This document shows positions 22,438 to 29,053 of a stretch of 34,586 bases of DNA, piece after piece. Below the pieces are notes generated by a model. It saw only the letters and a program-made list of their open reading frames with translations. It did no database searches and was not told where the DNA came from. Position 1 is the first letter of the stretch, and every line of letters begins with the position of its first letter. The DNA is from Methanoregula sp. (GTDB lineage Archaea > Halobacteriota > Methanomicrobia > Methanomicrobiales > Methanospirillaceae): the NCBI GenBank assembly GCA_023228295.1, contig JALOBP010000006.1:21106-55691 (forward strand), given 5' to 3'. The translations under genes were made by a program, and so were the position numbers.

Positions 22438-23355
22438 ATGGAAATGCTCCGCGAGATGGTAATATGTATCCTGGCAGCAGGCATCCTGCTTGCCGGGTGT
22501 GTTGCGGATCAGCCTTTGGAAAAAGGCACACTCCAGTTGACCTCGTCCCCGTCCGGTGCGGAGATCTATCTCGACAACCAGTATATGGGGACCACCCCAG
22601 GTACGATCCCGGGAGTCGAGCCTGGGAGTCACACCCTTGAATACCGCATGAATGGTTATTCCAGCTGGAAATCGGCAGTTTCGGTGCCTGTCGGCACCTC
22701 GTATTATTTTGCCGCTCTGGGGGCCCTGACCGAAAGCCCGGTGCCTGTGGTGACTGAACCTGTCATAACATCATCTTCGCCATCTGCGGTAACGGTCCAG
22801 ATCAGCAGGGAGCAGATGGTTGTCGGGGACACGATCATGTTTTACGGTACCTGTACGAACTGCAAATCTGTTGTCGTGATGGTGTACGGGCCGGGGGTTT
22901 ATGCCGATGGCGTGGTGCTCGACACGGTGACGACCAATTCGATCAATGCGTGGAGTTATACGTGGAACCCGGGAACCAAGGTTCAGTCAGGAACCTTCAC
23001 CGTTGTCGCGAAGGATTCGGCGGGAACGGGAATCGACAGGAAAGAATTCAGGATCATTGGTAACGGAGATGTAAGCGTCATCCCAAGCAGTTATGCAGCT
23101 GATTCAGGAGATGTTATCACATTTTCCGGCATGTGCACAACAGGGGCACGGAATGTCCAGCTCGTCCTGTCGGGGCCGGAGAGGTTCTCCTCTGGGGTTG
23201 ATCTCGGCACGGCTTCGGTAACTGCGCAGAATACCTGGAGTTACCGGTTTACGATTGATAGCACGATGCCGACCGGGATCTACACGATATCCGTGAGCGA
23301 TGTGCCCTCGACAGGATCCGGGTCTTCGCAGTTCACGGTCGGTTTCACTTCATAA
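22438..23355 (+). CDS. PEGA-domain lipoprotein with Ig-like repeats
   Basis: The protein has 305 residues. The N-terminal signal ends in a lipobox (GILLAGC, Cys about residue 21). A PEGA domain follows (GTLQLTSSPSGAEIYLDNQYMGTTP, about 29-95). After a Thr/Ser/Pro linker come two related beta domains of about 95 residues each. Shared motifs are VGDTIMFYGTCT / SGDVITFSGMCT, YGPGVYADGVVLDT / SGPERFSSGVDLGT, and NAWSYTWNP / NTWSYRFTI. It is probably a cell-surface protein anchored by lipid; a binding or adhesion role is inference. A GTG at 22426 is an alternative start, but ATG 22438 gives a normal signal peptide. A TATA-like CTATATCAG precedes it near 22392. Confidence 0.78.
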   Translation: MEMLREMVICILAAGILLAGCVADQPLEKGTLQLTSSPSGAEIYLDNQYMGTTPGTIPGVEPGSHTLEYRMNGYSSWKSAVSVPVGTSYYFAALGALTESPVPVVTEPVITSSSPSAVTVQISREQMVVGDTIMFYGTCTNCKSVVVMVYGPGVYADGVVLDTVTTNSINAWSYTWNPGTKVQSGTFTVVAKDSAGTGIDRKEFRIIGNGDVSVIPSSYAADSGDVITFSGMCTTGARNVQLVLSGPERFSSGVDLGTASVTAQNTWSYRFTIDSTMPTGIYTISVSDVPSTGSGSSQFTVGFTS

Positions 23356-23522
23356 CCGCCCCCTCTTTTTTACGCCTTCCTGCGATTCCGGGAGAAATAT
23401 TGGATTTTTCATCCTGTTTCCTGAATCAGGGCCAAAAAATGGCGGACGCGCCAGAAAACGATGAATTGGGTATCCGATACCTATTTGAGGGATTTTATCC
23501 AAACAATCGTTCGGAGTACTAT

Positions 23523-24722
23523 ATGGGCATCACCAAAAAGTTCCTGAACCTGTTCAAATCGGGCAAGGACGGGAAGGATGGGGAAGACCAGGAAGCGCGT
23601 CTCCGTGCACAGAAAGAGCGCTCTGAAAAATTCCTCCAGGCACTGACCGAGGGCGATCTCGACACCCGGTGGAGTGCCGTCAGGTCAGTAGGAGATCTCG
23701 GTGAGCCGTTCATTGAACCGCTCATCGGCGGCCTCAAGGACGAGTACTGGATCATCCGCAGGGGATCGGCGGACACGCTCGGCAAAATCGGCGAGCCGGC
23801 TGTAGAACCGCTGATCAGGGCACTTGACGAGCCGCGGGACGATGTACGGCAGGAAACAATCCGGGCACTGCAGCTCATCGGTGAACCCGCCGTAGGCCCT
23901 CTCATGCAGGCAACAAAACACACCTACCCGCTCATCCGCAGGGGGGCTGTTCAGGCATTGGGTATCATGGGCGAGGAACAGGCTATTGGGACGCTCATCG
24001 AGTGCCTGAGAGATGCTGATCCTGGTGTACGGTACGAGTGCGCCGTCGCGTTCGGCCGGATCGGGGATGCAATGGCTGTCCGCCCCCTAATCGAGACCCT
24101 TAATGATACCCGGGAACATGTCCGCACGGCAGCAATGGCCACCCTTGTTTCTCTTGGTGAGCCGGCTATCGAGCCCCTGATCCTGGCACTTGTGGACGTT
24201 AACGAGGATGTCTGCCGGAGGAGTTCTCTGGCGCTGGTAACCCTTGGTGAACAGGCAATGGAACCGCTCATCCAGGCACTCAGTGATGCCAACCCAGGTA
24301 TCCGCCGGGGAGCTGTTGAAGCGCTCGGGCAGATCGGCAATACACGGGCAATCGCACCCATCATTGTTCTGCTTGACGATCCTGAGAGGATCGTCCGGAT
24401 CGAAGTAGTCAAAGCCCTGGCAGCGCTCGGCGTCCCGGCAATTGCCCCGCTCATGCAGGTATTCCGCCAGGGTGAGACCCGGGTGCGGACCGGTGCGATG
24501 GAAGCCCTCTGGATGCTCGGCCAGCCGGCAACAACCCCCCTGATCATGGTCTTAAAAGACGACCAGAGTGATGTCCGGAAACGGGCAGCACTCCTCCTTG
24601 GCGAGATCGGTGACCAGAAGGCCGTCGACCACCTCACCGGCCTCCTCACGGACGATAACGTGGCAGTACGCCGGGAAGCATTCGAAGCCCTCGAGATGAT
24701 CAAGAAACGAACCGCGGCATAA
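23523..24722 (+). CDS. HEAT-repeat (PBS-lyase-like) protein
   Basis: After a short charged start (MGITKKFLNLFKSGKDGKDG) and about 30 helical residues, the protein (399 residues) consists of about ten to eleven HEAT repeats of 31 residues. The pattern is AxxALGxIGEPAVEPLIxALxDxxxxVRxxA, as in EPLIRALDEPRDDVRQETIRAL and APIIVLLDDPERIVRIEVVKAL. Such alpha-solenoids bind other proteins; some members act as phycobilin lyases, but methanogens lack phycobilins. I chose ATG 23523 because GGAG lies seven bases upstream; an in-frame ATG at 23400 would add 41 residues of unlikely composition. No signal peptide. T6 at 24738-24743 may end the transcript. Confidence 0.85.
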   Translation: MGITKKFLNLFKSGKDGKDGEDQEARLRAQKERSEKFLQALTEGDLDTRWSAVRSVGDLGEPFIEPLIGGLKDEYWIIRRGSADTLGKIGEPAVEPLIRALDEPRDDVRQETIRALQLIGEPAVGPLMQATKHTYPLIRRGAVQALGIMGEEQAIGTLIECLRDADPGVRYECAVAFGRIGDAMAVRPLIETLNDTREHVRTAAMATLVSLGEPAIEPLILALVDVNEDVCRRSSLALVTLGEQAMEPLIQALSDANPGIRRGAVEALGQIGNTRAIAPIIVLLDDPERIVRIEVVKALAALGVPAIAPLMQVFRQGETRVRTGAMEALWMLGQPATTPLIMVLKDDQSDVRKRAALLLGEIGDQKAVDHLTGLLTDDNVAVRREAFEALEMIKKRTAA

Positions 24723-24737
24723 TTTTGCCCGTATACC

Positions 24738-24743
24738 TTTTTT
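24738..24743 (+). terminator. oligo-T terminator after the HEAT-repeat gene
   Basis: A run of six T lies 16 bases after the stop codon, consistent with archaeal termination. Confidence 0.3.
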
Positions 24744-24920
24744 CGATTCGATATACCCGATTGTCTGGATTGATGAACTGCTTCAGGTGAACGGAACTTA
24801 TTTACTGTAACTGGTAAAAAGGGAAGCCTGAGGCGCGTGGGTTTGCGGCTTATTGTATCTAAGCGGAATTATGATGCACTGAACACGAAGGCCGGGGAAG
24901 ACCGTGGCGGGGAGTTACGA

Positions 24921-25280
24921 ATGGATACCTATCGCGAACGCCTGGTGAAATATATCCCGGTGGAGACCGTCGCTCTCTTCATCACAGTGTACGGGATTAC
25001 GTATTACCTCTCCGGCTCTGAATCCTGGTATCCGGTTGTTGCCCGGTGGATCTTCCTTGCCGGTGTTATCAGCACCGCTCTTTACCTCTGGATAGCCGAA
25101 AATGTCAGGGACTGGATCCAGGTAGTGATCTCGATGGCCGGATTTTTGATCTGGGTCTGTGCTCTTGGGGTTGTCACGGTTACGTCCCTGCCATACTACA
25201 ATGCGATTGTTGCCGGGCTGCTCTTGCCGGTATGGGTATTTCTGGCGCCGTTCATTGAGGGCATGCCGGAGCAGTGGTAA
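24921..25280 (+). CDS. small four-helix membrane protein
   Basis: The protein has 119 residues. After RERLVKYIPVETV it has about four membrane helices: ALFITVYGITYYL, WIFLAGVISTALYLWIA, VVISMAGFLIWVCALGVVTV and AIVAGLLLPVWVFLA. Proteins with this KYIPVE start and layout occur as conserved hypotheticals in bacteria and archaea; I do not know a function. ATG 24921 is chosen because GGGGAG lies eight bases before it; the upstream frame start at 24837 adds a non-membrane, unlikely segment. The last 29 bases overlap the end of the convergent Yip1-like gene. Confidence 0.7.
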   Translation: MDTYRERLVKYIPVETVALFITVYGITYYLSGSESWYPVVARWIFLAGVISTALYLWIAENVRDWIQVVISMAGFLIWVCALGVVTVTSLPYYNAIVAGLLLPVWVFLAPFIEGMPEQW

Positions 25281-25974
25281 GTACCGTTTTTTGCACCATC
25301 CTGTTTTCCCGGGTACTTCCCTGATCCCAATAATCATGGCATAAACCCAAATAACACCCCCGGACTGTATACATAATCATCATCACAACAAACTGGATGA
25401 TAGTCGCCACGGTGACTGCGATGAATGCATTTACGCTTGTGATCCGTTGCGCATGCAGGGTGCCACAGATCCAGAGATACCAGGTCCAGAGCGTTACGAC
25501 CCCTGAAACCAAGGCCAGAAACAGCAGGGGAAGTGTGGCAAGACGCGGTGCGATATTCCCGATTGTTACCGGGATAATTGCAAAAACCAGTAACGGATTA
25601 ACTGCATTGTATAGTGCCGACGGGAACAAACCGTACCCCCGGTTCTGGAACGTTGTCTTCAGGCAACCGGTACCCGATAGTATCCTCGGGATGAGGCGGA
25701 TGGAAATGGAGGCGACAACCCACATGATAAACGGGATGATGAACGCTGATATCACCTGCGACGAGGTCACCAGCGTTATGAGGATTTCATCATCAGTTCG
25801 CCCGGCTACTGGAACGGTGAGTAACACCTGGGCCGCAAATGCCACCGCTAACCCGACACCATTAAGCAAAACGATCAGTATGGGAAGGACAAGGTTTGTT
25901 TCCTCGTTTTCGAGCCGGGTAAAAAACGTATCCGGGTGGAAGAGCAAGTCTGTGATTTTTGTGGAGAACGTCAT
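25252..25974 (-). CDS. Yip1-family membrane protein
   Basis: The protein has 240 residues. The cytoplasmic start TDLLFHPDTFFTRLENEE is typical of prokaryotic Yip1-domain proteins. About five membrane helices follow: LVLPILIVLLNGVGLAVAF, AFIIPFIMWVVASISI, LLVFAIIPVTIG, LLFLALVSGVVTLWTWYLW and AFIAVTVATIIQFVVMMIM. The last 30 residues are hydrophilic and lie where the gene overlaps the convergent neighbour, so this tail may be a recent extension. Its role is unknown; eukaryotic Yip1 proteins act in membrane traffic but that does not carry over. GGTGG precedes the ATG by six bases. An AT-rich stretch containing ATATATTACC upstream (about 26037-26046) is a likely promoter. Confidence 0.78.
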   Translation of the reverse strand: MTFSTKITDLLFHPDTFFTRLENEETNLVLPILIVLLNGVGLAVAFAAQVLLTVPVAGRTDDEILITLVTSSQVISAFIIPFIMWVVASISIRLIPRILSGTGCLKTTFQNRGYGLFPSALYNAVNPLLVFAIIPVTIGNIAPRLATLPLLFLALVSGVVTLWTWYLWICGTLHAQRITSVNAFIAVTVATIIQFVVMMIMYTVRGCYLGLCHDYWDQGSTRENRMVQKTVLTTAPACPQ

Positions 25975-26169
25975 TTTTATCCACCGTTACAGATGCCCGA
26001 TCTGCGGATTGTATGAACCGCGAGTGCCCCAAACCGGTAATATATGATAATTTTAAACATAATGCACCAGTGAATAAAATGTGTGCAATAAACCAGATAG
26101 ATCATAATGCTCCCAAACGGAGTGGACAAATGTGTGATGCCAGCCGGGTGGTTCCCGGGCAAAAAAGTT

Positions 26170-26835
26170 TTAGAGTTCCCCTAAGTTTTTCCAATGATCG
26201 TACTCGTGCGTCCAGAGATCCTTGTTGAACAACACCATCCGTTTGAAGTACTCCTTCCGCTCGTTATGGTGCTCCTCCTGCACCGGGTCCACCCACTTCG
26301 TCATGATCGCGTCCGCGAGTTTCCGACCAAGATCCTTTGCCACCTTCTCGCCACCGACAATCGCATACGGATCGGCACCCACGAGAACAGCGGTTTTTCC
26401 GACCGTGGTTGCCCCGAAATTCAGGAGGGTCATGTTCATGTAATCAGCTACCTCGTCCGCATAGGCGCCGCCGGCAGTGCAGACCGCACACCCGTACTTG
26501 CCCGAGAGGGTCTGGCAGTGCACAACGTCTGCCATCCGGTCGAGCATTGTCTTCATCTGGGCAGTTACCGCATTGATGTAGTTCGGGGAACCGAGCACGA
26601 TCCCGTCCGCGTCAAGAATCTTCTCAAGGAGCGCCGGGAAGTCATCATCGTGGATGCACTCACCCTTTGCATAGCATGTGCCGCAGGCCGTGCAGTAGTG
26701 GATGTCGAGGCTGCAGATATCGATAAACGTTGTATCCGCCCCGGACTGGCGTGCCCCTTCGAGCGCGGCCATCACGAGCCGGCGGGTCTGGCTCTTCTCG
26801 CGTTTCGGGCTTGCATTGATGCCAATAATCTTCAT
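26170..26835 (-). CDS. iron-sulfur flavoprotein, NADPH-dependent FMN reductase family
   Basis: The protein has 221 residues with the flavodoxin-like start KIIGINASPKREKSQTRRLV (phosphate-binding loop for FMN). The cysteine cluster CTACGTCYAKGEC (about residues 48-60) should bind a [4Fe-4S] cluster, as in the Isf flavoproteins of methanogens. LGSPNYINAVTAQMKTMLDR and the CTAGGAYADEV loop complete the FMN site. Isf-type proteins transfer electrons from ferredoxin and help detoxify oxygen species; the exact partner here is unknown. ATG 26835 is preceded by GGTGA; an ATG at 26850 is an alternative. A TATA-like CTTTATACC on the minus strand near 26870 would be its promoter, divergent from the next gene. 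Confidence 0.88.
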   Translation of the reverse strand: MKIIGINASPKREKSQTRRLVMAALEGARQSGADTTFIDICSLDIHYCTACGTCYAKGECIHDDDFPALLEKILDADGIVLGSPNYINAVTAQMKTMLDRMADVVHCQTLSGKYGCAVCTAGGAYADEVADYMNMTLLNFGATTVGKTAVLVGADPYAIVGGEKVAKDLGRKLADAIMTKWVDPVQEEHHNERKEYFKRMVLFNKDLWTHEYDHWKNLGEL

Positions 26836-26910
26836 TTCCGGTTTCACCATGTAGTGGTGAGTGCATGGAGGTATAAAGGTGCGCGCCGGACTCCGTATCC
26901 CGGTCCGGTA

Positions 26911-26942
26911 CTTTATATGCCATGAGCCAGACTCGACTGTGT
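26911..26942 (+). promoter_or_regulatory. promoter for leaderless transcript of the first TM-repeat gene
   Basis: CTTTATATGC (26911-26920) is a strong TATA box whose centre lies about 27 bases before ATG 26943. That spacing puts the transcript start at or next to the start codon, so the mRNA is probably leaderless. This decides against the earlier in-frame ATG at 26922, which lies next to the TATA box. Confidence 0.55.
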
Positions 26943-27284
26943 ATGGGATCCTTCTGCACACCTCTGGAAAAGCGGACATGGATTTTCTTTTTCCTAATCC
27001 TGCTCGTGGCACTGCTCTGGGCTGCATTTCTCCTCATTCAGGGTGAGATGGTCGCTGTCAGTAGTACCCTTGCAATCACTGCGGCATTTATCTCATTCTT
27101 CTCGTTCACCTGCTGCACGAAGTACCGTACTTGGATCTTTTTCTACTTAATCGTCCTGACCGCGATCCTCTGGTCATCCTTCCTCCTGATGCAGGGTGCC
27201 ATGCTCTGGGTCAGTGCCTTCCTCTTCATAGTTGCCGGAGGTACATCCATCTTCTCGTTCCTCTTCTGCGAGAGCGAACAATAA
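26943..27284 (+). CDS. four-helix membrane protein with internal repeat, paralogue 1
   Basis: The family is not recognised. The protein has 113 residues and four membrane helices arranged as two copies of a two-helix unit. Copy 1 reads RTWIFFFLILLVALLWAAF and copy 2 RTWIFFYLIVLTAILWSSF, each followed by LLIQGEM- or LLMQGAM-type turns and a second helix. The turn between copies is short (CTKY). The same unit occurs twice in the protein at 27785-28147. With Arg at the head of each unit and Gln-Gly in the turn, it may form a small oligomeric channel or a regulatory membrane protein; this is speculation. Confidence 0.72.
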   Translation: MGSFCTPLEKRTWIFFFLILLVALLWAAFLLIQGEMVAVSSTLAITAAFISFFSFTCCTKYRTWIFFYLIVLTAILWSSFLLMQGAMLWVSAFLFIVAGGTSIFSFLFCESEQ

Positions 27285-27345
27285 CCATTTTTTACCGATA
27301 CCGACAGATGTTGTTATACTACTGTCACCTGCCAGGAGATCCCTT

Positions 27346-27714
27346 ATGCTCATCCGCGACATTGCCGATGGTACCCATGAACGCGTTATCGACCGCACCA
27401 TTCTCTGTGAACTCCTGCATCCCGACAAGCACAAGGGTGCGGCCGGGCTCGGGTGCAGCATCGCCCACGCTATCGTTCCGGAACGTGAGAAGTCCCTCCC
27501 CCATGTGCTGGAGATGTCCACGGAACTGTATTACATCCTGAACGGGTGCGGACAGATGCATATCGATGGTGAACAGGCACCCGTCCATGCCGGGCAGATT
27601 GTCCTGATCCCGCCAGGCTCCCGGCAGTTCATAGAAAATACCGGAACCGGCGATCTCGTCTTTCTCTGTATTGTTGCCCCGAAATGGCAGGCTCATGACG
27701 AGAAACTCGTCTGA
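27346..27714 (+). CDS. single-domain cupin protein
   Basis: The protein has 122 residues and a single cupin barrel. The first metal motif reads LPHVLEMSTELYYILNGCG (His and Glu of the usual HxH...E pattern, with one His missing or shifted), and the second PPGSRQFIENTGTGDLVFL (the usual His replaced by Gln). It may therefore bind metal weakly or not at all, and might act as a sensor or isomerase-like protein. ATG 27346 has GGAG nine bases upstream; the frame upstream is non-coding in composition. It lies between the two TM-repeat paralogues, 61 bases after the first. T6 follows the stop (27715-27720). Confidence 0.85.
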   Translation: MLIRDIADGTHERVIDRTILCELLHPDKHKGAAGLGCSIAHAIVPEREKSLPHVLEMSTELYYILNGCGQMHIDGEQAPVHAGQIVLIPPGSRQFIENTGTGDLVFLCIVAPKWQAHDEKLV

Positions 27715-27720
27715 TTTTTT
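27715..27720 (+). terminator. oligo-T terminator after the cupin gene
   Basis: Six T residues directly follow the TGA stop and would end transcription before the next gene's own promoter. Confidence 0.35.
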
Positions 27721-27750
27721 CCCCCTGCAACTTGGAATGCCGGCCGCAGA

Positions 27751-27784
27751 TTATTTATTATAGGGGGATCCCAATCCATCCACT
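27751..27784 (+). promoter_or_regulatory. promoter for leaderless transcript of the second TM-repeat gene
   Basis: TTTATTATAG (27754-27763) is a TATA-like element centred about 27 bases before ATG 27785, again the spacing of a leaderless mRNA. No Shine-Dalgarno site is seen close to the ATG apart from GGGGGA at 27763-27768, which is too far away. Confidence 0.5.
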
Positions 27785-28147
27785 ATGGAGTTCCTGGCCG
27801 AGACAGCTCATCAGAGAATACGGGTTATGTTCTTCCTTATCCTCTCCGTTGCGGCATTGTGGGCAATATTCCTGATTCAGCGGGGAGAGATGCTCCAGTT
27901 CATGTTCATGTTCGCCTCGCTTGCCGCCATCAACCCGGTGGTCGCCTTTGTGGAGATGAAAGATCTGAGGAAGACCCGGTCCCTCTTTTTCTTCTACCTT
28001 ATCATACTCGTCGCACTGCTCTGGGCTGCATTCCTCAGTTACCTTGGCGTACACATCTGGGTGAGTCTTTTCCTCTTCATTGTTGCCGTGGGCATCCCCT
28101 TCATCATCAACGTGCTGGAATCAGAATCTGAACAACCGGTTATATAG
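27785..28147 (+). CDS. four-helix membrane protein with internal repeat, paralogue 2
   Basis: The family is not recognised. The protein has 120 residues and mirrors the protein at 26943-27284. Unit 1 reads RVMFFLILSVAALWAIFLIQ with GEM in the turn; unit 2 reads RSLFFFYLIILVALLWAAFL, nearly the same as unit 1 of the first paralogue. The turn between units here is longer and charged (EMKDLRKT). Both proteins end in a short acidic tail (CESEQ and ESESEQ), which argues for shared ancestry of the whole protein. Function unknown. Confidence 0.72.
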   Translation: MEFLAETAHQRIRVMFFLILSVAALWAIFLIQRGEMLQFMFMFASLAAINPVVAFVEMKDLRKTRSLFFFYLIILVALLWAAFLSYLGVHIWVSLFLFIVAVGIPFIINVLESESEQPVI

Positions 28148-28293
28148 TAAGGGGAGGATCTTATCCCGTGATCCCGGGTACAACAACCTGCCCTTGGGAT
28201 CCGGTCCTGACATATCAATCCCCGTGAATGGATACGCAGGCGGGGCACTGTCCGGACCGGGCCAAAAAAAGAAAAAAAAGAATTAATGATCGT

Positions 28294-28878
28294 TTAATCC
28301 CAGTAGTTTTTCACATAGAGCCGGCTCTTCTGGATCTTCGGTGTGACTAACCAGAGCGCGAGCGGCACGATCAGCAGGGTGACAATGACGTTCCCGATCA
28401 GCCATGTGGAGAAGATGCTGCCCATGGTATCGGGGTTGATAATGCCAAGAGTCCCGGCACCCCATGCAGCCCCGATAAGGTTGTTGATGACCACGCCAAA
28501 GAGGAGGATGAGCGAGACATCCCGCCGGCTCCCCAGTGATAAGTCCACGTCGAACGATCGGACTGCAATGAGTGGGATGAGCACCTGAATGAGCCCGGCT
28601 ACTGCCCAGAGGATTGCAACCAGGGGATTATTTGCAAGGATCTCCGTTGAAAACAGCCCGGAGCCGAACAGGGTGCCGACATATGCAGCGATTGCACCAT
28701 AGCACCCGTACCAGAGAGTAAAGAGGATCATAAATGCCACGGCGGGGAAGAGATACGCAATCCCTCCAATAGAAGCCGGGAAGAACTTCGTGCAGCAATA
28801 CGCGAGTACGGTATTGATCAGAATGAGTATGACTGTGAGGATAAGGAAGGAATAGGTTGGTTCTTGAGCGTTTTTCAT
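28294..28878 (-). CDS. stand-alone MASE1-like membrane domain protein
   Basis: The protein has 194 residues with about six membrane helices. The layout resembles the MASE1 sensory membrane domain: a WYGCYGAIAAYVGTLFG segment, a helix with LWAVAGLIQVLIPL, the conserved-looking RRDVSLILLFGVVINNLIGA, and a last block STWLIGNVIVTLLIVPLALW. MASE1 is normally fused to a kinase or cyclase; here the chain stops right after the last helix (KIQKSRLYVKNYWD). It could sense a small molecule and pass the signal to a separate protein, or be a transporter-like relative. ATG 28878 has GGAGG upstream. The divergent P-type ATPase gene starts 175 bases away. Confidence 0.55.
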   Translation of the reverse strand: MKNAQEPTYSFLILTVILILINTVLAYCCTKFFPASIGGIAYLFPAVAFMILFTLWYGCYGAIAAYVGTLFGSGLFSTEILANNPLVAILWAVAGLIQVLIPLIAVRSFDVDLSLGSRRDVSLILLFGVVINNLIGAAWGAGTLGIINPDTMGSIFSTWLIGNVIVTLLIVPLALWLVTPKIQKSRLYVKNYWD

Positions 28879-29053
28879 ACCATCACCCTCCCGAAATATG
28901 GTATGTTCTTGTAGATAGCATTTATTCCGCTTAATGGGAGATCCGGCCCCGTAACTGGCAGGAATTAAAGATGGGTATCGCATCGCATCCTTAATGCTGT
29001 ACTAGGACTACTATCAGCCTGACAGCAGGCCGGGGGTCCGCCCGGAACAGATC

